Numbered from the stretch's first letter, positions 25,639 to 35,488 are shown. The stretch: 64,000 bases of DNA from Tateyamaria sp. syn59 (GCF_007995245.1 NZ_VCBA01000022.1:1-64000), one strand, 5' to 3'. Notes: a model not told the origin generated them from the letters alone. Translations and numbers: made by a program.

Positions 25639-26742
25639 CTATAGCGTCGGCGCCACCCTGTTGACGGTTTCAATGACTCGGTCCACATCCGCATCGGGCA
25701 TCTGCGGTCCAATCGGCAGGCTGAGCATGTTGTCTGCCAGCACCTCGGCAAGCGGGAACGCGCCTGCGGCATATCCAAGCCCGGCGTAGGCTTTTTGCCG
25801 ATGCGGCGCGATGGGGTAGTGGATCAAGGTACTGATCCCTTCTTCGGACAGTTTTGCCATCAAGGCATCCCGTTTTGGGTGTTGCACGACATAGAGGTGC
25901 CACACCGGATCGGCCCAGTTCGGGACAAAGGGCGTCGTAACGCCCTGCAGCGCGCTGCTGTACTTACCTGCGATCTCACGCCGCCGCGCTGTCCAGGCAT
26001 CCAGATGCTCAAGTTTTACTGCCAGCGCTGCCGCCTGCACGGGATCGAGCCGGCTATTGGTGCCTTGTTCGTCATTGACGTATTTCTTGCTGGATCCGTA
26101 GTTGCCAAGCACACGCACCTGGTCCGCAATATCCGTGCGATCGGTGGTGATCGCTCCGCCATCGCCAAGCGCGCCAAGGTTCTTACCGGGATAAAAGCTC
26201 CAACACACCACGTCTCCGTGGGCGCCGATGCGGCGGCCCTTGTACATGGCCCCGTGCGCCTGGGCGGCATCCTCGACCAGCACCAAGTCATGCTTTTGCG
26301 CGACCTCCAAAAGCGGATCAAGGTCTGCGGGCTGGCCGTAGAGGTGTACTGCAATGATCGCGCGGGTGCGTGCCGTGATAGCACTTGGAACCAGTGCCGG
26401 ATCGACATTGTAGGTCTGCGCGTGCGGCTCCACGGGGATTGGTGTTGCCCCAACGGCTGAAACCGCCAGCCATGTGGCCACAAAGGTGTGCGACGGCACG
26501 ATAACCTCGTCGCCCGGACCAATGTCCAGGGCGCGCAGACCCAGGATCAGGGCGTCCAAGCCATTGGCGACGCCGACGCAGTGTTTTGCACCGCAATACG
26601 TCGCATAGGCGGTCTCGAACGCCTCGACTTCCGGCCCCTGAATATACCAGCCGCTGGCCAGAACGCGCTGAACTGCAGCGTCAATGTCCGGTTGCAGCGC
26701 CAGATAGGCCGCGCGAAGATCAAGGAAGGGGATTTGCGCCAT
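25639..26742 (-). CDS. DegT/DnrJ/EryC1 aminotransferase, FdtB/QdtB-like
   Basis: 367-aa PLP sugar aminotransferase. It has IPFLDLRAAYLALQPDIDAAVQRVLASGWYI and EVEAFETAYA of the QdtB/FdtB subgroup, PLP Lys in CWSFYPGKNLGALGDGG, Asp in LVEDAAQAHGA and NSRLDPVQAAAL. Those enzymes transaminate dTDP-3-keto-6-deoxyhexoses, matching the FdtA-like isomerase in the same gene set. First gene of this minus-strand group; its upstream region is shared with the divergent GNAT gene. Confidence 0.88.
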   Translation of the reverse strand: MAQIPFLDLRAAYLALQPDIDAAVQRVLASGWYIQGPEVEAFETAYATYCGAKHCVGVANGLDALILGLRALDIGPGDEVIVPSHTFVATWLAVSAVGATPIPVEPHAQTYNVDPALVPSAITARTRAIIAVHLYGQPADLDPLLEVAQKHDLVLVEDAAQAHGAMYKGRRIGAHGDVVCWSFYPGKNLGALGDGGAITTDRTDIADQVRVLGNYGSSKKYVNDEQGTNSRLDPVQAAALAVKLEHLDAWTARRREIAGKYSSALQGVTTPFVPNWADPVWHLYVVQHPKRDALMAKLSEEGISTLIHYPIAPHRQKAYAGLGYAAGAFPLAEVLADNMLSLPIGPQMPDADVDRVIETVNRVAPTL

Positions 26743-26905
26743 ATGCTCAGCCGTTTTTCAAAGTTCAGGTGTGCCGCCGGTCTACACTTGTTCTTGATCA
26801 TGTGGAATGCGACAGTCCCTCGCCTTATTCGACCATTTTTTGGACCGTTTGCAACCAGATCGGAACCAGCGCGCCATAGCGCAAGGGAAACAAGGGGGTC
26901 ACATC

Positions 26906-27466
26906 ATGACACACAAAGGCGTTGAACGGATGGAAGGTGTGCGCCTTGCTTTGCGTCTCGCACGGCCCGGCGATGCCGGATACATCTACAGCCTGCGCAT
27001 GGATCCCGCCTATAATCAGCATCTTTCTGCCGTGACAGGCACGGTAGAGGATCAGGCAAACTGGCTGCGGCGATATCTCGACCGGGAAGCGGCGGGGCAA
27101 GAGTATTACTACATCATTGAGCGGCTCGACACCGCACAGCCTTGCGGTGTTGTGCGGCTCTACGATATCGAAGCCGACGAATTCACATGGGGCAGCTGGA
27201 TCCTGGACAATACGAAACCGGCAAAGGCGGCGCTCGAGAGCGCCGTGCTCAGTTACATGATCGCGTTCGAGCGTCTGGACCTGACGACATCCAACTTTGA
27301 CGCGCGCATCGGCAACGCCCGCGCCCTTGCGTTTTACAGGCGGTTGGGTGCCGAAGAGATGGGCCGGGATGCGCAGGATATCTTTTTCCGTTACACACGC
27401 GCGCAGTTTGAAAAAGACAGGGATCGCCACATGCGCGTCATACACGACCCGCAAACCGCGCAATGA
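26906..27466 (+). CDS. GNAT-family acetyltransferase
   Basis: 186-aa GNAT protein (Acetyltransf_3-like). RLARPGDAGYIYSLRMDP begins the domain; GVVRLYDIEADEFTWGSWIL and IGNARALAFYRRLGAEEMGRD are the acceptor and CoA-side segments. The ATG at 26906 has a purine-rich AAGGGGG upstream. Its position next to FdtA/FdtB-like genes suggests N-acylation of the 3-amino sugar, in the role of FdtC, though the fold differs from the known hexapeptide-repeat FdtC. Confidence 0.83.
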   Translation: MTHKGVERMEGVRLALRLARPGDAGYIYSLRMDPAYNQHLSAVTGTVEDQANWLRRYLDREAAGQEYYYIIERLDTAQPCGVVRLYDIEADEFTWGSWILDNTKPAKAALESAVLSYMIAFERLDLTTSNFDARIGNARALAFYRRLGAEEMGRDAQDIFFRYTRAQFEKDRDRHMRVIHDPQTAQ

Positions 27467-27550
27467 CGCCTCGTCGTCGTTTCGACTTTACAGAATATGG
27501 TTTAATGCCTAGCTGTCCATCCTTGTCCAACGGAACCAGAATGTATCTGC

Positions 27551-29323
27551 ATGTTTGAGAGCACGCTCGACAAATTGAACAGCAGACTGATCGTCCGCCT
27601 GCTGCGGGAAAACTTCCGCCTTCAGATCCGGAACTACTCGATCGCAATGGTGGCCATGGTTGGTATTGCCGCAACAACGGCGCTAACGGCATGGATCATG
27701 AAGGACATCATCGACTCGATGATCGAGTCCGGCAACCGGGCGCAGGTCTTTGGCGTCGCGGCATCGGTTGCGCTGATTTTCACCGTCAAAGGCATCGCAA
27801 CCTACACGCAAACGGTATTTCTAAGCCGCGCTGGCAACAGCATTGTCGCGGCACAGCAGCGGCGCCTTTACGCCGCGATCCTCAAACACGGCGTGTCCTT
27901 CTTCACCGAACGGGACTCCTCCGACCTCTTGATGCGGGTGACCTATTCGGCACAGGCCGCACGAACTGTGGTCGAAACGCTGGTGATGGGGTTTGTGCGC
28001 GATTTGCTGACCCTGATCGGGCTCATCGCCGTCATGATCTACCAGCAGCCCACGCTGTCGCTGTTTTCGCTGGTCTTCGGGCCTGTTGCCCTTTACGGCG
28101 TGCGCCGCATCCTAGTGCGCGTGCGCGACATCATGCAGGCCGAGATGACCTCGATGGCAGAGATCATCAAGGTCATTCAGGAAACGGCCATCGGCATTCG
28201 TGTGGTCAAGGCCTTCGCGCTTGAAGACCGGATGAACAAGCGGATGGACTCCGCCGTCGCCAATGTCGAAGACCGCGCCAACGCCATCGCGCGGCTTGAG
28301 GCGGCCACCAGCCCGCTGATGGAAACTCTGTCCGGCTTTGCCATCGCAGCCGTTGTCGCCCTGAGTGTTGTAAACCTCTTCGGCGAAGAGGCCAGCACAC
28401 CGGGGCAGCTGATGTCCTTTGTGACAGCGCTTTTGATGGCCTATGAGCCGGCCAAGCGCCTTGCCCGGATGCGGGTCACAATTGAGGCCGGGATGATCGG
28501 TGTCGGCGTGATGTACGAAGTTGTTGATATGCCCGTCACCATGGTCGAAGCCGAAAACGCGCGCGACCTGCCCGCGGGTGCCAGCGCTGTCCATCTTCGC
28601 GATGTGCATTTCGAGTACAAGGATGATCAAACGATCCTGAACGGGCTCGATGTCGTCTTTCCCGCCGGTAAAACAACCGCACTTGTGGGTCCATCAGGTG
28701 GTGGCAAGTCCACGATCATGAACCTGATCATGCGCATGTACGACCCCACCTCTGGACAGATCGACATCGGTGACGTGGACTTGCGCGAAGCGACCTTTGC
28801 CTCGCTCCGGGAAAAGATCGCCTTTGTCGGGCAGGATACGTTCCTCTTCTCCGGCACGATCCGGCAGAACATCGCCTTGGGTAAACCGGAAACCACCGAT
28901 GACGAGATCATCGCAGCAGCTAAGGCCGCACATGCTCACGACTTTATCAGCCAGTTCGATGACGGTTACGATACCATTGTCGGTGAAAACGGTGCCAGCC
29001 TGTCGGGTGGCCAGAGGCAGCGGCTCGCCATCGCGCGCGCCGTGTTGCGTGACAGTCCGATCCTGCTGATGGACGAGGCAACAAGCGCGCTCGATTCTGA
29101 ATCCGAACATTTGGTCAAGCAGGCGCTCGATGAACTGACCAAAGGGCGCACAACCATCGTCATCGCGCACCGCCTGTCCACGATCATCAACTCCGACCTC
29201 ATTCTGGTGATCAAGGACGGCCGGGTCGAAGAGCAGGGAGACCTGAACACCTTGCTGGCCCAAAACGGCCTGTTCCGCAGGTTGTATGACCGGCAATATG
29301 AAAAGGCCGAGCCAACGACCTAG
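27551..29323 (+). CDS. MsbA-like ABC exporter (fused TMD-NBD)
   Basis: 590-aa half-transporter that would dimerise. N-terminal membrane domain (about residues 25-320) with VAMVGIAATTALTAWIM and LLTLIGLIAVMIYQQP helices; nucleotide-binding domain with Walker A GPSGGGKST (near 380), Q-loop VGQDTFLFSGTIRQN, signature LSGGQRQRLAIARA (near 483) and Walker B ILLMDEATSALD. Resembles lipid A/lipid-linked glycan flippases. Located among glycosyltransferase genes, so it may export a glycolipid or oligosaccharide made here. Confidence 0.9.
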   Translation: MFESTLDKLNSRLIVRLLRENFRLQIRNYSIAMVAMVGIAATTALTAWIMKDIIDSMIESGNRAQVFGVAASVALIFTVKGIATYTQTVFLSRAGNSIVAAQQRRLYAAILKHGVSFFTERDSSDLLMRVTYSAQAARTVVETLVMGFVRDLLTLIGLIAVMIYQQPTLSLFSLVFGPVALYGVRRILVRVRDIMQAEMTSMAEIIKVIQETAIGIRVVKAFALEDRMNKRMDSAVANVEDRANAIARLEAATSPLMETLSGFAIAAVVALSVVNLFGEEASTPGQLMSFVTALLMAYEPAKRLARMRVTIEAGMIGVGVMYEVVDMPVTMVEAENARDLPAGASAVHLRDVHFEYKDDQTILNGLDVVFPAGKTTALVGPSGGGKSTIMNLIMRMYDPTSGQIDIGDVDLREATFASLREKIAFVGQDTFLFSGTIRQNIALGKPETTDDEIIAAAKAAHAHDFISQFDDGYDTIVGENGASLSGGQRQRLAIARAVLRDSPILLMDEATSALDSESEHLVKQALDELTKGRTTIVIAHRLSTIINSDLILVIKDGRVEEQGDLNTLLAQNGLFRRLYDRQYEKAEPTT

Positions 29324-29337
29324 TGTTCCGTCTGACG

Positions 29338-30603
29338 CTAGCCTGTGATCATGCTGCGTGCGTCATCGCCGGGCGTGGTCGACCTCGCGAGCACCGTGTC
29401 GATATGGTGCGAAAACACGTCGACCGGCAACTGATAGGACGCACCAAACGCATCGAACGTGCTGATGATCGGCTCATCCGCCTCGACGAAACAATAGGTC
29501 ATCTCGCACCCTGACACGTGCGCCATGTTCGAGAAAAAGCACCCGCCCGAATACTCGCGCAAGGCCCAGACCAGGCTTTGACTGCCGGGGCGCATGAACA
29601 GTGTGTTGGCAAAGGCCGCCCCGGTCGGGCCGATCACCACATCGGCATTGTGCATCAGGCTCACTTGCTCGCGGAAACTCAACTTTTCCATTTGAACCGC
29701 TTCAAATTCACGGGCCTCGGCCGCAGTGCGGATTTCATCCTGGTTGTAAGACCGCGCTCGCGGGGGACGAACCAGAATGACGCGTTTCGGGCTATCGCGA
29801 TCAGGCGCGATCCCCAGAGCATTCAGAATGGTGTCCCGCACTTGCTGCACGACACCCACGTTCTGGGTGTAATCCGCTGGTACGGGCCACATGTGGTCGC
29901 GCATATTGAATGGGCCAGATACGGGTGCAGGAATATGGATCAGCCTTTTGATACGGTACGCCGTATCGTCGCGCAGGATGACGACCTCTCGGTTGCCGCG
30001 AAACAGATCAAGCGTCTGTCGGAACGATGGGATCTTTTCTGCCGTCTCCGGCAGCAGAAGTGGGTAGTCGTCGAATTCCGCAGGCAGGTTCTGGGTCAGT
30101 GAGATGACTGGCAAAATCTCTGCCAACCAATGGTACCAGTTCACGTCACCATGTCCGAACGCACAAATGCCCTGTGGAATGTCGTCCGTCTTCTCGTGTT
30201 TGGTGACAAAGTAGTCCTGAAAGAAAAATCCACTGTTGGTGACCAGGCTGATCCGATCGAGCTTGCTGTACATCTCGTCCGGCAACAGCACGTTGTGCTT
30301 TTTGTAGATAAACGAGGATCCGGTTTTCGCCGTGACATCCTCCAGCAAGACCGGGCGGATGGGCGGCAGCGGCCGGGTAAGCAACTCGGTGTCTTTGCCA
30401 AACGAGCGGGGGGCCGCAACACGGCTTTCTCCGGCCTCGAAGACGGGTGCCAGCACAACGCCCGCATGGTCAGCCAGATTGGCAATCTGGTATCCGCGGT
30501 AGCCCATCAGGCCCAGACCGTAGGCAGATGCCTTGGCGATGGGCGGCGACTTCATCTGCCCACGCACCAACCGTTTTACCACACTGCGCCGAATATTCGT
30601 CAT
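29338..30603 (-). CDS. GT61 (DUF563) glycosyltransferase
   Basis: 421-aa GT61-family protein. FGHGDVNWYHWLAEILPVISL is the family core, VILVRPPRARSYNQDEI precedes the acceptor region, and VIGPTGAAFANTLFMRPGS is the C-terminal motif. A basic, mildly hydrophobic N-terminus could associate with the membrane. Convergent with the ABC exporter, 14 bp between stops. Homologous to the C-terminal half of the protein at 10875-12590. Confidence 0.83.
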   Translation of the reverse strand: MTNIRRSVVKRLVRGQMKSPPIAKASAYGLGLMGYRGYQIANLADHAGVVLAPVFEAGESRVAAPRSFGKDTELLTRPLPPIRPVLLEDVTAKTGSSFIYKKHNVLLPDEMYSKLDRISLVTNSGFFFQDYFVTKHEKTDDIPQGICAFGHGDVNWYHWLAEILPVISLTQNLPAEFDDYPLLLPETAEKIPSFRQTLDLFRGNREVVILRDDTAYRIKRLIHIPAPVSGPFNMRDHMWPVPADYTQNVGVVQQVRDTILNALGIAPDRDSPKRVILVRPPRARSYNQDEIRTAAEAREFEAVQMEKLSFREQVSLMHNADVVIGPTGAAFANTLFMRPGSQSLVWALREYSGGCFFSNMAHVSGCEMTYCFVEADEPIISTFDAFGASYQLPVDVFSHHIDTVLARSTTPGDDARSMITG

Positions 30604-30784
30604 GCCGCTTGTCCGAAATCTTGCCTTGCAATGCCGAGTAGGGCGCTCGCGCTTTCGGCCTTGAGTGCGCCATTGCGCGGCGTTCCCACCACCCGATCAA
30701 AATGTCTTCACTGCGTGCAATCTTAAAATCCGCGCCATTTTGCAAGCGGGATCTGCGCGGCACCGATCCACCGGCCGGGCAAGA

Positions 30785-32080
30785 CTACTGCGACAGCGCA
30801 ATGGTCTCGTTGCAGGACGGCAATCCGTTGGTAAAGAAATCTTCGGGCACGTGGCGGGCCTCGGTCACGATCAGGTTGCTGTCTTCGTCCCACACCATGT
30901 CATGGGTCCACACCACCTCTCCGTCACCCGACACCTCAAGCAAGCGGCCATGTTCGGCCTCGGTCAACAGCAGGTTGCCGTTGGGCAGCGTCTGATGCTT
31001 GCCTCGGCGCCAGGTATAGAATGGCTCGTCCTCGGTGCCTGCGAAGTCCACGGTCACGCGCCGGTCGCGCGGGTCGATCCGCAGGATCCGCGACTGCATC
31101 GCACCCGTCGCATTGTCAAAGACGGTGATCGTGCCATCGGGTTCGAAATCCGGGTCATGCTGTTTGAACCACGGCCCGTGCTGCCACCACTTCAGGATGC
31201 CGGTCTGCGGGTCCACGACGGCAACAAGGTTGGGTTCGCGCAGGCTGAACATCAGGTCACCCGCTTCAAACATCGGGAATGCATCAGCCATGTCCGGGCG
31301 CAGCATCTCGACATCATTGGGGTGGAACGGGTCATTCAAATAGGTAACCTGGCCATCGGCGTCATCCGGCATACGCACCCGAATGTCAAAGATAGCCCGC
31401 TGATCCCCGTTCTTGGCCGCCACGATGTCGTTTCGCAGGTTCAGGGAAAAGGTCTTTTCGCCCGTCGCCGCGTCAAGGCGTACCATATCCTCGCCATACC
31501 AGGTCCAGATGCCGCCAGCCCCGTCACGCGTGATCGAGTGGTGAAACCCGCCGCGCACGCTCCACATGGTCTGGCCGCACTGGTCAACCCGCGCAATGGC
31601 GTTGCCCACGTCAAAGGTCACAACGACTGATCCGTCCTCGAACACTTCCATCCCGTGCAGCATGACGTTCTGGGGCGGCGTGTCGGGATCGAAGTTTTCG
31701 TAGTTGATGGGCCAACGGTGCACCTCGTCCCCGTTGGCATCCATCAGGCGCACGGCAAAGACCGATGTGTCCTGATCGTCGCTCAGCCCTGCGATCAGCA
31801 CGTAACCCGGCATCCGCTCCGTGCCGGGGCGCTGTTCAAACCCGCGGTCCGGATCCGGCGTGCCCGTGTCATTGGGCGCGACCAGGTGGCGCGTGGGTTC
31901 CAGCCCGATGTCATTGCGCCAGTTCTGCGAGACATCCAGATAGGTCCGGTGCGCCTCGCCGATCTGCGGGGCGGGGAACCAGCCCCACCAGGACGACACG
32001 ATCCCGTAGACCATGGCGATCAGCGCAAACGAGACGATAAAAAATCCGCGCGCAAAGCTGTCGGATGAGGGCAGTTTCAT
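30785..32080 (-). CDS. Arylsulfotransferase-fold (ASST) membrane-anchored protein
   Basis: 431-aa protein with a single N-terminal membrane segment (GFFIVSFALIAMVYGIVSSWW) and a large exported beta-propeller of the arylsulfotransferase type (PF14269/PF05935). It contains LHGMEVFEDGSVVVTFD, GGFHHSITRDGAGGIWT, DPFHPNDVEML, WFKQHDPDFEPDG and RRGKHQTLPNGNLLLTEAEHGRLLEV. Several of these histidines match positions that bind the sulfuryl group in ASST, which would move sulfate between phenolic or sugar hydroxyls without PAPS. It overlaps the upstream sulfotransferase gene by four bases, strongly suggesting a shared sulfation pathway. Confidence 0.8.
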   Translation of the reverse strand: MKLPSSDSFARGFFIVSFALIAMVYGIVSSWWGWFPAPQIGEAHRTYLDVSQNWRNDIGLEPTRHLVAPNDTGTPDPDRGFEQRPGTERMPGYVLIAGLSDDQDTSVFAVRLMDANGDEVHRWPINYENFDPDTPPQNVMLHGMEVFEDGSVVVTFDVGNAIARVDQCGQTMWSVRGGFHHSITRDGAGGIWTWYGEDMVRLDAATGEKTFSLNLRNDIVAAKNGDQRAIFDIRVRMPDDADGQVTYLNDPFHPNDVEMLRPDMADAFPMFEAGDLMFSLREPNLVAVVDPQTGILKWWQHGPWFKQHDPDFEPDGTITVFDNATGAMQSRILRIDPRDRRVTVDFAGTEDEPFYTWRRGKHQTLPNGNLLLTEAEHGRLLEVSGDGEVVWTHDMVWDEDSNLIVTEARHVPEDFFTNGLPSCNETIALSQ

Positions 32081-33567
32081 TCCATGACCTTTCCAAATGA
32101 AGACGACGCACGGCCTATGGCTTGATTGCATAGCTCGGCATGCAGAATATCGGCGCGTTGCAACAAGGCCGGTGACGCGCCCGGCACATCGGGAACCGCG
32201 CGCGGTGGGCGCAGGATGCCCGCGATGGCCGCCACCTCGCCCGGATCCTGCACGTCGATAGCGGCGGCGAGGTCGGGCAAATGCGCTTCGGGTTGCGTGC
32301 ATAGCGCATCATGATCGACAAAGACCGTTTGCGGCCCGGCTGTCGCCAACACGTGTTGATAGGCGTCAATCCAGTAGCGTAGCCAGAAATCCACATGCTC
32401 CGCACCCAGCGCGCCCGCCCTTTGCGGGCCGAATGCGATAGGCCGCAGGGCCGCGCCGAATTCAAAATGCCCGATCCCTTCCATGTACCGCCGGGCAAAG
32501 GGTTCGCGGGCGTGGAGTTCGGCAAAGCGCTGGTGCTGCGAGATCAGCGAGGCCACCTGCGCGCGCGGATTGCGGATCGGCACGACAATGGACGCGTCGG
32601 GAAACACCTGCTCGAGCAACCCAAGCCGCGCGATATTGGCGTTGTTTTTCGAGATATAGCGCGCGGCACCCGGCTTCGTCGCCACAACCTTGGCCATGTG
32701 CGTGCGAAAGAAGTTCTCAAACTCCGGATTGCGATCTTGCGGGGTCCATAGCGCGATGCGCTCACCCTCGAAATGCCGGGGCCAGAACGCCATCCATAGC
32801 ATTTCCTCGAACGCTTCAGGGCTGTCCATGCCAACCTCGATCCCGTCGCCATGGGCGCGCTCGCTCTTGTCCCCGGCCTTGCGAAAGGCACGCGAAAAGC
32901 CGCCCCACAGCAGCGGAGACAAGGTGAATGGCATATGCTGATAGGTGGCCGAGGCAAATTCGGGCAGGCCCGCCAACCCTTCCAGCATGATGGTGGTGCC
33001 CGCACGGGGCAGGGAGGTGACAAAGACCGGCCTGCGGGCCGCGTCCATGTCGATGCGGCGGCGGTACACCTTCGTCTCAAACGACCCAAGCCGGATCTGG
33101 CGCTCGGACGAGGCAAAGGCGAAATCGTGCAATGCCCTGTCCATAGGACCGTAGGGCACGTCCGCCCGCGTATCGCCCTCCGCCGAGCGTTTGCGCAACC
33201 GGTCCAGGGCAATCCAAAGCGCGATCGCCGCAACTGTGGAGCCCAGCAGGAACGGCCAGCCCAAGGCAACGGCCACAACATGTTCAACCGTGTAAAACCC
33301 CAGCGCCGCACCACCCCACACCACCAGCACCGACGCGCCAATGGCCGCAACGCCGATGCCTGTGATCCGGAAAAACCCGCCCAGCAGTTTGAGCGAGGCG
33401 CGCTGCACGCGCGCTTCCTTCTCCTCTTCGGCGATGTCGCTGTTCATCATCACCGACAGCGCGTCCTGTGTGGTGGTCACGATCCCGCCGGCGACCTGTT
33501 GGGCGTGCAGCGCCCTCAGCACCCAGATAAATGCGACAAGGCCCAGGCACAGGGCCGCGATGCTCAA
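32077..33567 (-). CDS. Membrane-anchored PAPS-dependent sulfotransferase
   Basis: 496-aa protein. The C-terminal region is a sulfotransferase domain with the 5'-phosphosulfate loop FVTSLPRAGTTIMLEGLA and a 3'-phosphate segment VVPIRNPRAQVASLISQ. The N-terminal part has hydrophobic helices (LSIAALCLGLVAFIWVLRAL; IGVAAIGASVLVVWGGAAL; ALGWPFLLGSTVAAIALWIAL), so the enzyme is inner-membrane bound. The start is probably a TTG overlapping the stop of the small upstream gene (TTGA). Acceptor unknown; genes on both sides suggest a sulfated surface glycan or lipid. Confidence 0.82.
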   Translation of the reverse strand: MSIAALCLGLVAFIWVLRALHAQQVAGGIVTTTQDALSVMMNSDIAEEEKEARVQRASLKLLGGFFRITGIGVAAIGASVLVVWGGAALGFYTVEHVVAVALGWPFLLGSTVAAIALWIALDRLRKRSAEGDTRADVPYGPMDRALHDFAFASSERQIRLGSFETKVYRRRIDMDAARRPVFVTSLPRAGTTIMLEGLAGLPEFASATYQHMPFTLSPLLWGGFSRAFRKAGDKSERAHGDGIEVGMDSPEAFEEMLWMAFWPRHFEGERIALWTPQDRNPEFENFFRTHMAKVVATKPGAARYISKNNANIARLGLLEQVFPDASIVVPIRNPRAQVASLISQHQRFAELHAREPFARRYMEGIGHFEFGAALRPIAFGPQRAGALGAEHVDFWLRYWIDAYQHVLATAGPQTVFVDHDALCTQPEAHLPDLAAAIDVQDPGEVAAIAGILRPPRAVPDVPGASPALLQRADILHAELCNQAIGRASSSFGKVME

Positions 33568-33821
33568 CTCTCGGTCTCGCTCGGGGTGGGCTGGATCTCG
33601 GCCTTGGCCTTCTTGGCGCGCATCATCCGCTTGACCGGATACCAGACGAACCCGACAACGGCGAGGATCAGCGCCGCAATAAGGGCGATCATGGTGCCGA
33701 TCGCGGTCAATCCCGCGCCCGGACCCACATAGGCCTGCGCGGCCATGGGCAGACCGACCAGGGCCGTGGCCAGCAACGTGGCCGCATGGCCCCTGTTCAA
33801 AACCCACAAATTGCGTTTCAT
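33564..33821 (-). CDS. Small membrane protein with signal peptide
   Basis: 85-aa protein: a cleavable or anchoring N-terminal hydrophobic stretch (ATLLATALVGLPMAAQA) followed by YVGPGAGLTAIGTMIALIAALILAVVGFVWYPVKRMMRAKK, one membrane helix with a basic cytoplasmic tail. No known domain is recognised. It overlaps the start of the sulfotransferase, with which it is probably co-translated; it may be an assembly partner. Confidence 0.78.
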   Translation of the reverse strand: MKRNLWVLNRGHAATLLATALVGLPMAAQAYVGPGAGLTAIGTMIALIAALILAVVGFVWYPVKRMMRAKKAKAEIQPTPSETES

Positions 33822-34083
33822 GGCGACATCCTCACGTCAAACACATACAGGCGACGCAGCCCGCCAATTGCTCAAGCGCAGCGCTCCGTCGTCGTTCATT
33901 GCAAAGGTTGTGGGTTGTGCCGCTTGCGGCAAGTCAGGGCGCGGCCAGCGGCAAAAGCCTGCCAGATCGCGCCCATGGGGCGGAGCATTTTCGCCCGTTT
34001 GCGTCCGGCGCTCTGCCAAGGGGGCGAAAGAGCGCCGAAAGCCTTCGCATCATGAGCGAAGTCGCGCGAGGTGCGCGGGCAAT
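33822..34083. other. Non-coding region upstream of the sulfation genes
   Basis: 262 bp between two minus-strand genes. It contains a perfect palindrome TGCCGC-TT-GCGGCA (33918-33931), which may be an operator or short hairpin. It is the only room for a promoter of the three-gene sulfation operon. No plausible small gene was seen. Confidence 0.3.
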
Positions 34084-35283
34084 CTACTCCGCGATCTGCT
34101 CGACTGTGCTACCCGGTTCGATGAGGTCAGTGGCGTCCATGACCGCCATTTCCACGGAAGACGCTTCAACTGTGCCCTTCATCAGAAACACGTTGTAGAC
34201 CGGTTTCCACTTGGACATCGTGAAATACACCGTGTCGTCGATGGTCTGGCCGGGCACGATGTAGGGCGCATAGAGGCCCGGATACTGGTCCGCATGGGCC
34301 ACGATCTGCGCGTCGGTCCAAGGACCGGTCATGGTCGGCGCGGTGCGCAGAATAACTGCGCGTTCGACGGGCTCAAGATACATCATCAACCACGATTGAT
34401 GCACCTCGCTCCACGCCACCGACAACTCGCCCGCAGGCGCAGGCACCACCGCCTGAGCCGCATGGACATCGCGCGCCCAGCCGATGCCGGTCCAGTATTC
34501 ATAAGCCGGCGGATCAAACACGTCCTCGGGCGTCACACGGCCCAACCGCACACCGCCAAACCGGCCCTGGGGGATGCCAAAGACATAGATTAGCCCCTCG
34601 TGTTCCACATAGGCCACTTGTTCAAACCCGGTGCCTGCCGGCCACATCGCCGTGTCTGACCGCGTCCAGTTCTGGCCGTCATCGTCGGAATAGGCGAGGC
34701 CCGAGCGGCGCACATACCACTTGTCATCCTGGCCCCACATACGCACCGACATGTAATGCAGCACCATCCGCTCCCCCAGCGAGATGCCGTTAGTCGGGAT
34801 CACGGTCCACTCAAAGCCGGGGATCTTGGCCGACCGGATCACTTCCTTGGCCGCACCCGTGGCGGTTTCGATCATGGCGGCAATGGAAAAGTCGCTGGCG
34901 GGGTCCGGATCCGCCATGCGGGCCAGCGTGTTGCTGCGCCAGTCGCCACCGTCCGACCCGTAGGTGTCACCAAACACCATGAACAGATCGCCCTTGTGCT
35001 TGAACATGTGGCCCAGATCGGTGCCATGCACGTTCCAGCGGGCATCGGTGGCGTTCGGGGACGCGGCGCCGGTCAGTTGGCTGACGATCTCGGTGTCCAC
35101 GATGCGCAGCCCTTGCGGGATCTCTGCGTCGGGAAGATCAAGAGACAGGGCCGCCTCGGACAGGGCCATGGTATCAATGACGTCCATGCGTTCCACTTCG
35201 GCATTCGCCATTGGCAAGTGACCAGAACAGGACAGGATGAAAGCGGTCAGCGAAACGCCGAACAGGGCAGGGGATATGCGCAA
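34084..35283 (-). CDS. DUF4185-like lipoprotein (glycosidase-like propeller)
   Basis: 399-aa protein beginning with a lipoprotein signal; the lipobox is FILSC with Cys19. The rest has beta-propeller-type strands (GHMFKHKGDLFMVFGDTYGSDGGDWRSNTLAR, GLAYSDDDGQNWTRSD, VAYVEHEGLIYVFGIPQGRFG, MTGPWTDAQIVAHADQYPGLYAPYI) resembling DUF4185 proteins. The WSEVHQSWLMMYLE and YTGIGW segments are also family-like. It would sit in the outer membrane or periplasm, perhaps trimming or binding a polysaccharide. Not firmly assigned to a reaction. Confidence 0.72.
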   Translation of the reverse strand: MRISPALFGVSLTAFILSCSGHLPMANAEVERMDVIDTMALSEAALSLDLPDAEIPQGLRIVDTEIVSQLTGAASPNATDARWNVHGTDLGHMFKHKGDLFMVFGDTYGSDGGDWRSNTLARMADPDPASDFSIAAMIETATGAAKEVIRSAKIPGFEWTVIPTNGISLGERMVLHYMSVRMWGQDDKWYVRRSGLAYSDDDGQNWTRSDTAMWPAGTGFEQVAYVEHEGLIYVFGIPQGRFGGVRLGRVTPEDVFDPPAYEYWTGIGWARDVHAAQAVVPAPAGELSVAWSEVHQSWLMMYLEPVERAVILRTAPTMTGPWTDAQIVAHADQYPGLYAPYIVPGQTIDDTVYFTMSKWKPVYNVFLMKGTVEASSVEMAVMDATDLIEPGSTVEQIAE

Positions 35284-35488
35284 GGCAGAGTACCTTCTAT
35301 AGCCGAAACACGGTTGTAGTCGGAACGTCTCGGGCGCTTTGGCGATTCGGCTAAGAGCCCGTGCGCAAAAGGTGCGGCGTATCTGTCAACGGATCAAGCG
35401 GATTGCCGCTCATGTGACGTAATGTAAGAATAGTTGACGCAGCGTCGTCCTGCTTTTTCAAGCATTTGGTTAATGAGCGGGCATCTGC

